From the NCBI GenBank assembly GCA_946894095.1, contig OX335644.1, positions 25,587,595-25,651,594 of the forward strand: 64,000 nt of DNA. The letters run 5' to 3'. Positions 1 through 11,700 of this stretch are shown here, piece after piece. Within the stretch, counting starts at the first letter, position 1. Every line of letters starts with the position of its first letter. The notes under the pieces were generated by a model. It did not search any database and had not been told where the DNA came from. It saw only the letters and a list, made by a program, of their open reading frames with translations. This DNA is from Incurvaria masculella (taxonomy: Eukaryota; Arthropoda; Insecta; Lepidoptera; Incurvariidae). The position numbers and the translations under genes are program-made.

Positions 1-70
1 TACGGTTCATGAGATACAGCCCTGTGACAGACGGACGGACGGATGGACGGCGGAGGCTTAGTAATAGGTG
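1..70 (+). repeat. Fragment of dispersed repeat with ACGG run
   Basis: The text from 'tacggttcatgagatacag' through a run of acgg units closely matches the 3' part of the longer copy at 23243-23537. It looks like a truncated copy cut by the window edge. No coding potential is seen. Confidence 0.7.
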
Positions 71-234
71 AAAGTAAAAACAATACTAGCTTACAAAATC
101 AGTCGAGCATATAACGCGAAAAGGACAGACATTTTAGATGAGTCGTATTTATAGGGGCCCTTGCATCATCTCACTTAGCGATTGAAATGGATTCGACCCA
201 ATAATGTTTGTTGCACCAATAGTAAACAGTTCAG

Positions 235-300
235 TGTAGCTCATAAAGGAAAGGTCCTGGCATGGCACCTAATTTGGGCTATCATAACGGTTGTTGTTGG
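235..300 (+). repeat. SINE tail fragment
   Basis: A short piece carrying 'aaggtcctggcatggcacc' and a degraded 'ttgggctatcataacggt' end. These words recur in every copy of the tRNA-headed SINE in this window (for example 15029-15425). Only the 3' part is present. Confidence 0.55.
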
Positions 301-559
301 TAAATTATTTGTCTAATCACCAAATCCTACTACTATGTTTTAGATGACCAGTCATTATTTCCACAACACATAATATGTACTAATCTATAAGTACGTCATT
401 TGGAGCAGCTGTATAAGAAAGCCAGTAGTACTCTGTAGAGTAAACACAGGTTGCATGCACCAAGACCCCTAGTTTACAGAGGGTTAAAACATAATTCGGT
501 GGGAACAGCCAGGTGGCGCTGCCCGATAGCCCTGGAGCTAGGGCATATATTATTAAACA

Positions 560-730
560 AATGTTTTCAAATATCATGGTGTGCAGTACTTGGCTAGTCA
601 GCATGGTTTTCGCCACAGACCTCGCATGCGCGCGCAGCGCGCTTACGTTTTCCCAGCCCTTGTGAAAGTTGGAAATCCCATGGGGGTAGTCGGGCTTCTC
701 CTTGAGGGCCTCGCGAACCCCTTATATTGC
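560..730 (+). repeat. LINE 3'-end fragment
   Basis: The stretch around 'catggttttcgccacagacc' and 'tgggggtagtcgggc' resembles the tail of the better preserved fragment at 55085-55375, where it encodes a LINE C-terminus. Here the frame is broken and only remnants remain. Confidence 0.4.
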
Positions 731-869
731 ACTGTACTTTGTGACTTTTCTGTCAATAATCATAACATGGGTCAAATCATTTTGCTGTATTGTTCTAAAA
801 AAATTTACCATAAAAAATATCCACAAATGTATATTTTTGGCTCAGATATCAGATCATTTTATATATATT

Positions 870-1165
870 AAGTAATGAGCACGGATGAGCACGGCTATAA
901 ATTGAACTGGATGGAAAACACGGACAATGTTTAATTGCTACTTCAACCATATTTTCATCCAATGCGATGGTACCGACCCAGGCGGCTCAACTCTACCACG
1001 GGACCTAGTTCTACATGAATTACCACTCGCATTTGTAACAAAAAGTAATTATCTAACTCAGAGAAAGAAAGAAAGTGGTGAATGAACGGGGCGGGGATCG
1101 AACACATGATCTCTGGTATGGAAAGCAAGTACCCGCGCCCCTAAGCTACGAGCCAATGGAGGTTT
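870..1165 (-). repeat. tRNA-derived SINE, minus orientation
   Basis: Read on the minus strand it starts 'ggctcgtagcttaggggcg' (A-box-like) and then 'gttcgatccccgcccc' (B-box-like), as in a tRNA-derived pol III promoter. A body shared with the copies at 4905-5275, 15029-15425, 17247-17633, 33636-34045 and 56508-56830 follows. It is diverged and the 3' end is ragged. Confidence 0.75.
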
Positions 1166-4100
1166 CGATTTTAGTTTAAACAATGGAACTGGAGAAAAAA
1201 GGTTGGGCGAGACAATGCATAGCGTTACAAATAAAACAACATTGTTTAATATATAATAACTATTTATGTAAGTATATAAACATTACATCAATTAGAAAAA
1301 AATAATTCATTTACCTAATGCACAAATGCAAGAAAAAAGGGGAAATAAAATAACTTAAAAAATAACATACACCCTCACACTACACATTTTTATATTTAAA
1401 TTTAATTTAATATTTTTAAATTAATATTTTTTATTTAAATTATTAAAAACTCGATTTCTCTTCTCAAAATCTATGCTATAAACTAATAATGATAATCCTT
1501 ACATTTATTTTAATTAAATATATATTTTTTAAGTTTCGAGCTCTCCGGTGCAAAATGAGTAGGCATCTCACCTACCTATTTCTATTTTACAAATTCTTAA
1601 AGATAATATATAAAAATGATCATGTCTTGGAAATCCCAGTGTAGATTATCTAAATCCTAACATGTGCATAACCTGAAAATTTACACAATATTCTTGAATC
1701 ATAAATAAATGATTATTTAAAACAATAGATACATAACATTGATGAGTCAGTGTAAAAGCATTCGAAATCCAGAAACAATTTATTTACCCTCGTAAAAAGT
1801 TGTAATACAAAGATTGCATATGCTCGGCTCTTACATCGAACAAAGCTTGAACTATTTTTTTTTTCCCAATGCCTTGATATCTATTGTAAGAGATTCCAGA
1901 GTTGTTCCAGCACCGAAGAGCCCCGAATCAATGCTTCGCTATGGACAAGGTACCGTCACCCCGCCGTGGGCCCCCACACCTTAACCTACCTCGCATTTCT
2001 CACTAAACATCCTAGTATTATACACTATAACACCCACCCCAAAAAACACATTAAACACAATGTATATATTAAGTGTGTGTGAATTCAAAATGATTACTGT
2101 GAAATACCTGATCAAAACACTTTCGCTATTTTGATATCAACATACCAACGTTTAAAAAAATGCATCTTTTACAATAAAGAATCCACGAAGCGATGACATA
2201 TTTTTGAACTTAAATAATAAACTTTTATAGATAGCAAAATAAAATTGCTAGGAACATCAATAGTTACTTAGAACAAAATTATATCTAAAAGTTGTGATTT
2301 CATTTATATCAATTAATTAATTAAGAGTTTTATTCATTCCAGCAAGATTTGATTAATTTTTTTAATAAAATAAATAGAAATAAAATTCAAATAAACATAG
2401 AATAATATCCTAATAAGGATAACATATTATTTTAGCGCATTATTTTTCTATACAGAATAATGCATTGACATATTTTTGCGCCATGATTTTAAAATATTAA
2501 GCAAGCAAAAACATGTTTTATCTGTAAATGTGTAAATGTTAGGACAAATATGTAAATAAACAGTTAAAACAGCTAAAGTTGTCAGAATTTTTTTTTTACA
2601 AAATTTTATTATGGTATTTTTGTTAGTTCATCAAAAAGCTGGTTCGTAGAAAATAATAATAAAAAAATATAAAAAAAATCGTCTTCATTTTGGGAGTGAC
2701 AATTTCATCAACAAGTATATATATCAATACTAAAACATATTCATACAATGTAGGTTTTAAGAAATTGGCGAACACCTCATTAATTCACAAATATATACAA
2801 AACAATACTTGGAAAGTAACATTAGCCAATGCTCTTTTTTTTTCAATCTTCCATTAAAACATGCATAGATATAATCTCGCTGGACTCTGTTTCCACACAA
2901 TTTAATATTTAAAAAATGCATTCAAACTGATACCAATTTAAGATGATATGAAAACAAAAATACTAACCTCATGGTCTACGTGGTTTCATCATAGTTGGAT
3001 TTAACATCAGATTTTTTTTAACTATACACGGGAGTAAAAGGGGGTTACCCCCTTTCCGTTTTTGAAAGCAATACAAAGAATATGAGAAAGAATTTAAATA
3101 AAAAAAATTACAACGATTTTTTATGTTGGCTACTAAAAATATAGTGACCCCAATACATTTTCTATGTGACATAGCAATGTTTTTGTTTTAATTTGAACAG
3201 TGTTTTTTACATTAATTTTCTTTAAAAACAAAATTATTTTAATGTTACCAGACCATCTCATCCACACCGATACAGATACCCCATACGCCCGAGTAAAATA
3301 TAAGTGTTACCGCTTCTCGCATTTAACCCTTAACTACTTATCTGTGATCTGACAGGCACCTGTGATATTATTTTTGTCATCAACTTAAAACATTTTTGCA
3401 TTTTGTGATTCCTTGTACCTTCCGCAAAGTGAGTTCCTCGGTGCCCAGGTTTACAATAAAAGGTGATTGTAAAACTTTGGTCACCGTCCGAGAGACCGGG
3501 TGGAGGTAGTCGAGTAACTTTTTTTCGTTTCATTCTTTTAATGCCAAATGACATCTGAAATTTTGCACACTGGCAAGAGGAAATATGTAGTTTTTGTTTA
3601 CATCAAAATCGGCCGCATGACTACTTTGAGTGTTTCTCGCTATTCCTCGTATTTCGGATTTGGCCAAAAAATCACAGTTTTTAAAATTCACCTGTAGTAG
3701 TGTGTAGTATTTTGTGAGTTCTAAAATCATATGGACACCTTGCTAAATAAACGCGGTTCAATTTGGAGTTCTCTCACACCGCAAATAGGTAGTTAGGTGA
3801 TTAAAAGAGAAGGTAGTTATTTAAGGGTTGTGATGTTAATTAGCCTATAACAGATGGAACAATCAAGCTATACGAAGATTCATACCGCATCAAAATCGGG
3901 TAGGTGTATCTCAAGTCATAGAAACAACAGATTTTGAATTTCATAAGATTGACCAATAACTAAATCCTCTAATAAGTCATTTGATTGGAATTTAAAATAT
4001 GTTTCTGCTTTGGGTGAAACATCTGTTACATATGTACATACATAGGGGAGCTGCATTCTACCCTACGTTCCGAAATGCGCACATTACAAAGATCTCAGAG

Positions 4101-4730
4101 AAAGCGAATACAGTGAATACTTGTGTTCCGAATTGATATCACTGCTCTAAGCAACAATCGCACGATATCAAATCGGAACGAATTTGAGCAGACATATGTG
4201 TCAGAGCCTAACCTAACTACCTCGAAAATGCCTTGTAAGTATCGAGAGTGGTTATTTCAAGCCTAGAATTGTCAAACTAGAGTAACAAACGGCGAAAGAC
4301 CTTAGTTATTTTAGTATACAAGTGCATACGATCAGAGAACTACAGATAAACACGCTTAATGACAGCCATTTGACAGCATACACGGCGCACATGCTCTCAA
4401 CCGTGCGTACTTTGTACGATCTGTGTGCGGTCTGGGTCACGTCCCGCATGTCAACATGACATTTACGGGAGTGAATATAAGCAATTCGGAACGGTCGTGT
4501 ACGCGTACATCGTTGCATTCTCTGCAACCTCTGCAAAATACGCATTTCGGTACGCAGTGCTAGCAAGTCAAATTATGTTAAGGGCGTGATAAATGCTGAT
4601 TGCAAAAGTTCAACAACGGAGTAAGTAAAACAATATTTAACTATGTTTAATAGTAACTACAAAGAATTTCGATACTCAAAAAAGGCTAATTTGTAGACTG
4701 ATGGTCTAGCTACATTTTAAAGATAAAACT
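1166..4730. other. AT-rich intergenic DNA
   Basis: No exon, RNA gene or well preserved repeat was recognised over about 3.5 kb. The open frames here are short, AT-rich and lack any recognisable motif. Segments near 4595-4730 share words with the MITE seen at 14125-14440. Confidence 0.6.
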
Positions 4731-4739
4731 TTAACTGTC

Positions 4740-4853
4740 GTATTCAGGGAGCACCTGACAAAACTTAGTATGAGTTTAGCACCGGAGTAATCATACAAAA
4801 ACCGGTTTACTCAGGCGGATTAAAGTTAGTCCGCCCACTGTGAATACAGATTT
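4740..4853. repeat. Short MITE with inverted ends
   Basis: It begins 'gtattcagggagcacctga' and ends 'gtccgcccactgtgaatac', so its ends are imperfect inverted repeats. The interior 'catacaaaaaccggttta' recurs in a second copy at 13268-13385. It is non-coding. Confidence 0.65.
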
Positions 4854-4904
4854 TTATAATCAGGCAAATAGGCAATATATTCATAACAAGTTTGAACATT
4901 TTTT

Positions 4905-5275
4905 TTATGTAACTGGACCACAATCATTCATGATATTAGCCCAACACACTGCAACCCCGAAGGAATTAGGTGCCATGCCAGGACCCTGCCTTTATGAGCA
5001 TGGCTACATTGAACTACATGAAAAACACGGAAATTTTTCACTGTCGCTTCGACAATCTTTTCATCCGATGCGAAGGTACCAACCCAGGCGGGTTTAACCT
5101 TACCACCTACAATTTTACATGGATCCCAAACCATGGAATAGCTCGATTTCGTGACGAAATGCACTTATCCAACTCAGAGAGAGAAAGAAAGTAGTGCATG
5201 AACGGGGCGGGGATATGAACCCAAATCTCTGGTATGCAAGGCAAGTCCCCGCGCCACTAAGCCACGAGACGCTCA
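4905..5275 (-). repeat. tRNA-derived SINE, minus orientation
   Basis: Full-length-looking copy. The tRNA-like head is at high coordinates (minus reading 'gtggcttagtggcgcgggg' then a pol III B-box-like segment), and the 3' end near 4910-4960 carries 'gatattagcccaacacac'. The overlapping 74-86-codon frames here are SINE by-products. Confidence 0.8.
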
Positions 5276-5435
5276 AGCTAGCTAATAGTTGCTGTTATAT
5301 AATTTTATCTTTAAATTTTTCTAAATTTGGAAATGAGCTGTAAGCAGGTGTTTTTTGTATAATGTGGTTTCATTCACACCCTTATGCAACCGAATGCATT
5401 CAAGTGTCACGCCCTTAACGTAATATAAAAAAAGT

Positions 5436-5441
5436 TTTATT
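5436..5441 (-). terminator. Candidate poly(A) signal of Ssdp
   Basis: On the minus strand this reads AATAAA, about 175 bases past the Ssdp stop codon. It is the first canonical hexamer I found downstream of that stop. Cleavage position not shown by sequence. Confidence 0.5.
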
Positions 5442-5615
5442 ACAAATTTGTGTGCGAATACAAATCTTTAATTTAAACCAAATCCAATTTCTATTAAAAA
5501 AAATCTACATTTTCTCACCGTTCAATGTGATCGTCCGGACATTTGGGGGATGCGTTTACACTTTTGAGGTTATGTGTCACCCGACTGTCACCTCAGACTC
5601 GAGCGACCCGAGTCC

Positions 5616-5749
5616 CTACTGCATGAAGTAGTCCGGATGGTCCGAATCCTTCTCGAACCGCTTCGCCTCCTCCTGCATGCTCTCCTTTATTTTCAAGATG
5701 GCCGCCGATTCCGTTTGGTCGTTCTGATCGCCGCCGGGTCCGCCGAAGC
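5616..5749 (-). CDS. Ssdp: Ssdp terminal coding exon 8
   Basis: Acceptor TTTTTTTAAG|GC; stop TAG at 5618-5616. It encodes [19 protein letters not shown] and [19 protein letters not shown], ending DYFMQ. The frame continues cleanly from exon 7. The Glu/Lys-rich helix is absent from the vertebrate C-terminus I know, so it may be an arthropod version or one of several alternative last exons. Confidence 0.82.
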
Positions 5750-8700
5750 CTTAAAAAAATCCTCCACATAATCTATAATCTAATAAAAATTAAACGAACA
5801 GGAGAGGGGGCAGCGGACTCGGAGAGCGTTGGAAAAATAAAATGAAAATCCAGCTGTTAGGTCTTTAAAAAATTGAAGCAAAGAGAGGTCTGTACGTATT
5901 AAGGTTATTCGAAACGCTCCCTAGTTGATCAACTTTTGAAATAATGACCGCCTAGGCTCCGTTGAAAAACAAGCGAACAGCGAGCATGGAAGGATGGGGG
6001 TAGCAAACGAGGCTACGAGACATATGGGGGGGGGGCGTGCAGCCATTTTTACATACGGACGTTACCGTTACACCGGAAATAGAGACAAATTCGAGATCTC
6101 ATTCTGTCGTAATGACGTCAACCATAGAGTTAAAGGGACTTACGAATTCTTTCTCTTTCCGGTATTCACGTTTGATCGTTAGTGTCCGTACAATGGCAGC
6201 AGCGCCGACGTAAATCATGTAATCAAATTCAATAAATGATTGAAAAAAACGAAGAGGTTTTGGTTGGACATGTCACAGACTAGCACTTCCTTGGATGGAC
6301 CTTAGAAACTTGTGAGGTACGCACCGAGGTTGTAGTCCCCCATTCCCGAGCCGGAGTCCTCCCGGGGCGTGCCGGGCCCCCCGCCGCCCACGCCGCCCGG
6401 CGAGGACTTCATCCCCTCCACCCCGCCTAGACCTACGCAAACCGCACGCGATAAAGCCAAGGAACATCGTCGGCTGGAAACATACATCAAAGTAAGAGAC
6501 GTGCACACAAGTAGTTCGCTTGTATTTTAAGCCGCGTACCTGCGTAGAGGCGGCTTGTACAATGTAAGGCTGTCTCGACACATGCACAAACATTAATCCA
6601 ACTTGCTTGATTCTTACTATGATAAAAAAATAGGTGGCACAGTTTAAGAACAATTGTGAGGTGGCAGTCCTTCTATCCAACCTATTTCACTGCACAGTCA
6701 AGTTGCCTACTTAAGAAACCTTATCTAACCATCTGAATTTAGGCATTAAATTACTCTGCTCTGTTTTAAGAAACGCTGACAACACTTAACAGGAAAGACA
6801 GACGTAGCGCGGTCGTGGCTCCGATACGGCGTGATTCTTAAAAAAATAGAGTACAGGAGTGATGTGCAATTAATGTTTGTCCACATTTTCTCTATGGATA
6901 AGCACAAATTATTGCAAAAATCCAGCAAGAAATTTCCTTGCGGCAACATCGAGTAAAGGCATATTCGCACATATCAGAGCTGTGTCAGCGCCGTGCCGTG
7001 TAATTTTCCTCCGTATCACGTCAAAACAAATATTGTTACAAAGATGACGAATATTGCAAGATTAATTAATCCCAAAATATCTTCACTGGAAACATTTTCT
7101 CCAAAGCCATTTTAAAAAACTTGCTATTATAACATTCAAAAATATGTCTTCTATTGAAGTTAAAATCTTCTGATTTATCAAGGGCTAAACCGAGCCATTG
7201 CAGCAAACCATCTCTACCAAACAAAAAAACGCTGAATGAGACGGACGCCACTTTCAAGGCACGGGCAACGCGACGCGACGTCATTGCCCTGATATGCGGG
7301 AAAGCGCCAAAGAGAAACCACCAGAAGTGGAATTAGAATGTATAACGGCACGACCGCGCCACGCCCGCGGCGGCGCGAGCGTCGCACCTTCGGACTGCGT
7401 CGGCGGCGGCAGGTGCTGCGCGGGCGCGCCATGCTCGCCCGGCAGCGGGAAGTCGCCGCCGAGCCCGCCTCCCCCCACCGGCTTCATCAGCGTGTACATG
7501 CTCTCGCCGCCTGCGACCGGTACGTTTTTACCTCGCACAGTTCGCTCATTGACACACAACATTCATCCCCCCTCCCCCCCTTGTGCCGGCCTCCCACTGC
7601 CACGCTCGCGCACGCACGGACACGAGAGCGCCAATCACTTTTGTACGTGTATCTACGGAAGGCTGTTCCAATGCGGCGCACGGACATGTATTCCCGTGTG
7701 TCATGTGTGACGTTTAGCGACGTTGGCCCTCTCACCGTGCAGTTTTCCGCTTCGCCACATCTTGCGCTCATCGGACATGTTCTATTTTGTTTGTGTATGC
7801 AGCCGGCAATATGAAATACTTTTAATGTCATCTTCGTTAAGCCGATGAATTTCTTCAAATTCGGAAGTATTCAACTTTCATCCAAAAATGTTTTAAATTA
7901 TGTATGGATTTTTTTGCAATGACACTTAAAGGGAGTGTGTTGCTCTAGCCATAATTTGTGTTTCCTTTTAGTCAACCACAATTAGCAATTCTTAACCAGA
8001 TTCCATTGCTGTAGAACTTTCTAGATCGGACAACAAAAGCTGTCTAGTTACAACCGTCACTGGTGTCAGCTCTTCGAGAATGATTCGAGTCAGAATGAAA
8101 CTTGAATGCACGTGGCTTTTAGTGGATACATGCACGCCGTGCAGTCTTGGCTCTCGTGTCCGTGCATGCCCGTGCGTGGCAGTGGAAAGCCAGCTTTAGG
8201 CCGGTTAAGTGCTAGACCAATGAGATGAACATTTCTGGGGACCGGCTTTAAGTGGCCACTAAATCGTAATGCAAGTTTTATAAAGTCATGACAATGAAGG
8301 ATTTATCCGTTCTTTGTTATTAACACGCACTGTGTCGATAACATTCCCATTTGTATCGATAAGTACATTGATCACGACAACACAATGTGCAAAATTATCT
8401 TTGAGGTTATGAATATGCACACGAATGCTGTACGTGCGAATTACACGTCAGACGTCCAACGGTCCCAGTACGCAGTGAATGTGCGCATATCGCCAGTGCA
8501 TCATTAAAGGCACACAATATCTCCATGCATTTGTTAAATGATACTGCAAGCACCGATGTGCTATAACGGCAATCGTGTGTCGGTCGAGCACTCAAAGCAA
8601 GCCTAATACATGATGTACAATTTATTTCCGACTAATAAAACAGTTATAACTTTTTATCTCTGCCACAGGATGTTTGTAACTTCTTCTAAACATCCCACGA

Positions 8701-11700
8701 CCCATGTTTACTCGAGTTACAAACAAGATGTTGGTCCATCATCAGGTCAATAAATGTAAATGATGATAGATCAATTGATATTGCTTTGACTTCTTTACAT
8801 TTTAATTGGTGTGTTTCAGACAGAACAATAATTAAAAGCCGTATATATTTCACTTATTTCGCTGGAATGTTTGAAAACTATATGGCCCAAGGAAAATCGT
8901 GTTTTGAGAGTTCTTTATATCGGGGTTTGATAAACGGAATCAACTAACTTTTATTGAATTTTTTATGCAAGGTGATTCAACAAAAGGTTCTGATAGCTTT
9001 AAAGGGCTAATTTGGACGCAAAATAAAAGACTTTCGTGCTGCAACTTTTGCTGACATTCCTCAATTATGCTTTTAAATTCCTAACCTCAAAATGTATTCT
9101 ATTAAAAAATCGTCCAATCAAATTTCCTTATTTTGGCCTATGGATTCAGCCTTCAAAGTAACGAGACCGTTTCAATTTTATGCATTTATTGTGGCATAAT
9201 ATCTTGAAAATTATTGAAATAAGTATTTGTGACTCAACAAAAATATTGAATGTTTTCTTTGAATTCATAAATGTTTTTACGTTCTTGAAAAAAAAGGTTA
9301 GAAAATTTTTTTTATCACATTGTTACAGAAGTGTCTAATCCCACACATTTGTTATTAAAACAAGGAAAATACGAAATTTGCAATAACTTCTTTCTTTTTC
9401 AATAACTTCCAAGAACGCTGCTGGCGACACCCATAAGCCATACATAGGTTATATTCGGTTTTTCGAGTTTACACTCATCCCAAGACGTAAAACATTTTAT
9501 TACAGGTTCGTTCTGTCGTTTCATTAATTTTCATAGTGTTATAGACATTCTGTGCGTCCATCATTTCACGAAAGTTTGTGATGCTAGAGTAACAGATTAA
9601 TTTTGTATATATACTTTTTCGTACTAAGCAGGTACGTCGCTTATTCCAAGGAATGTGACCGTACTCTCTTTCCGTACTGGGCTCTTTCTTCAATTAATGT
9701 GTCCTTGCTTCACGGTCGATTATACATACATACATGTCACATTCCTTAGATCAATTTTGATTGACCGTTGAACAAGTATGGCCAAATGTACAAACCATAA
9801 GATAATTTAAGGCATCGGTGTAAGATTCATAATCGAAGTAACCGACCGGGAGGATCATGCAGAGGGAGTGCGTCCCACTCTTACTATAGCCAGAGTGAAA
9901 AATGGATTCACATGCAAATATTATTAGTAACAATAAAATGTATCTTAGGTGTTTCTTTCACGAGACAAATTTCACATCATTACTTATAAAATTCCCGTAT
10001 GCATTTGTTCTTAACATTTCTTCGCCCCGGTTTGACCGATTTTGATGTTTTTTTTTAACGTATGTGGTCACTGGGATGGTTCTTAGCTATAGTTGGACTC
10101 ACTAGGGGGCCCTGTTTACGAGATCTGTGCCAGGAAAACGTACGCCTACCGCGTTCACTAGTTTAATTATAAACCTACATGTATGCCAATAAAAAAAAAC
10201 TAAAAAAATATATCCAATTAAAATGATTCAACTCAAAGATGAATAATATATCAGAAAATACAAATGAACATGAAAAATTATATCACGATGCTGTTAGGGT
10301 GACCAAATTTTCGAAACATTGTTGGACTGTTCGACTATCGCCCGGTTCCACCACCTCCAGTTACAAAAATCCCAAAGTTATCTTTCGGTTACATCATACA
10401 AAAATTCAATGTAACCGAAGGTTAACTATCGGATTTCAGGTAGCTGGAGGTGGTGAAATCAGGGGTATGTTACACAGTTAACTTAATTATCACTCAATTA
10501 ACACATATATACGAAAGTAACTTAAACGATAGCTTAGGATGAACCGAAAAAAATACAAGAGAGGTATACAACACAAAACAGGATTGCCAACCAAGAAACA
10601 CAAAGCGTGGTATCTGTAGAAACCAAGCCGGGATGGTGTTATGCAAGAATCAAGCAAGCGGACAACGTACAAGGTCTAAACGAAAAACATCTCAGAGGTA
10701 TGAAATTAAAATACAGTAGCAACATAGGAAAGAAACGGTTAAAATCTAGTGAGTTATGTTTACAGTACACCAACACCGTGAAAATAAAATAAAGATTAAA
10801 GAAGAAAAAAATGGTGTTTCAATCATGATTGATTCAAAACACTCGCTTCATCTTGAACCAAATATAGATGGCACTATTATCGGAACAGTTGGCAAAACAA
10901 TTTATTATAGCTGTACGCTTGTAATTTTTAAATGTTTACATCTGCAGAATCCTAACATCTACTCACAGTATTATGTGAAATCCAATATAATTACCAAAAC
11001 AATTTCTCAATATTAAAAGCACAGAGAAAATATTTTTAAAAGGTATTGTAAAGGCACAGAGAAAATATTTTTAAAAGGTATTGTAATGGTAACTATACAA
11101 TTTTTAAATGTCAATTTAGAAAATTTTTAGAGAGAATTTTTTTTTTTAGAGCCACAATATTTTTTCTACTTTTCCATTGAGGCGCGCCATCTAGATTTCG
11201 TCGAAGAGTCGATTGTTTCGAATTAATTTGATAAATATATTTTTTGTTATTTTGTGTGTGTGTGTAATATATTCCTTTTTGACATTGATAAAAAGGAAGG
11301 AGATATGCCATCTAGCGCGCTTGCTATCAGACCCGCTGTCTGCAACTTTCAAAAAACTACCAACCCAACTTAAACGTACATGCCGCATGCAAACATAGTC
11401 GCAGACATATTGGAGGGTTTGTGTGGGTGGTAACTGACTTGATAAACGCATTTTTAGAGCACATACGCGCTCGGTGGCGATGTTTCGATTCTGTGGCATA
11501 CGAAACGCCGCCCGGATTCCCATATATCTACACGTCTCCACAAATTCCCCCATCTGCAGCGGGAGCACAAATGAAAGTGGACACTGGTCGAGCTAGAGGG
11601 ATAAGAAATTTTGTCGAGGATTTTTATCCACTGCGATATCACAAATGGGGAGCTCGATTAATTTATCGAGATCGAGTGTTAACTCGATAGAGAGTGGCAA

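Noticed and set aside
4840..5194. Small frames of 74-85 codons
   Set aside because: They lie wholly inside a SINE copy and occur in degraded form in other copies.
7281..7858. Overlapping frames of 93-158 codons on both strands
   Set aside because: Only 7388-7510 minus is supported, as Ssdp exon 6; the rest is GC-rich intron edge.
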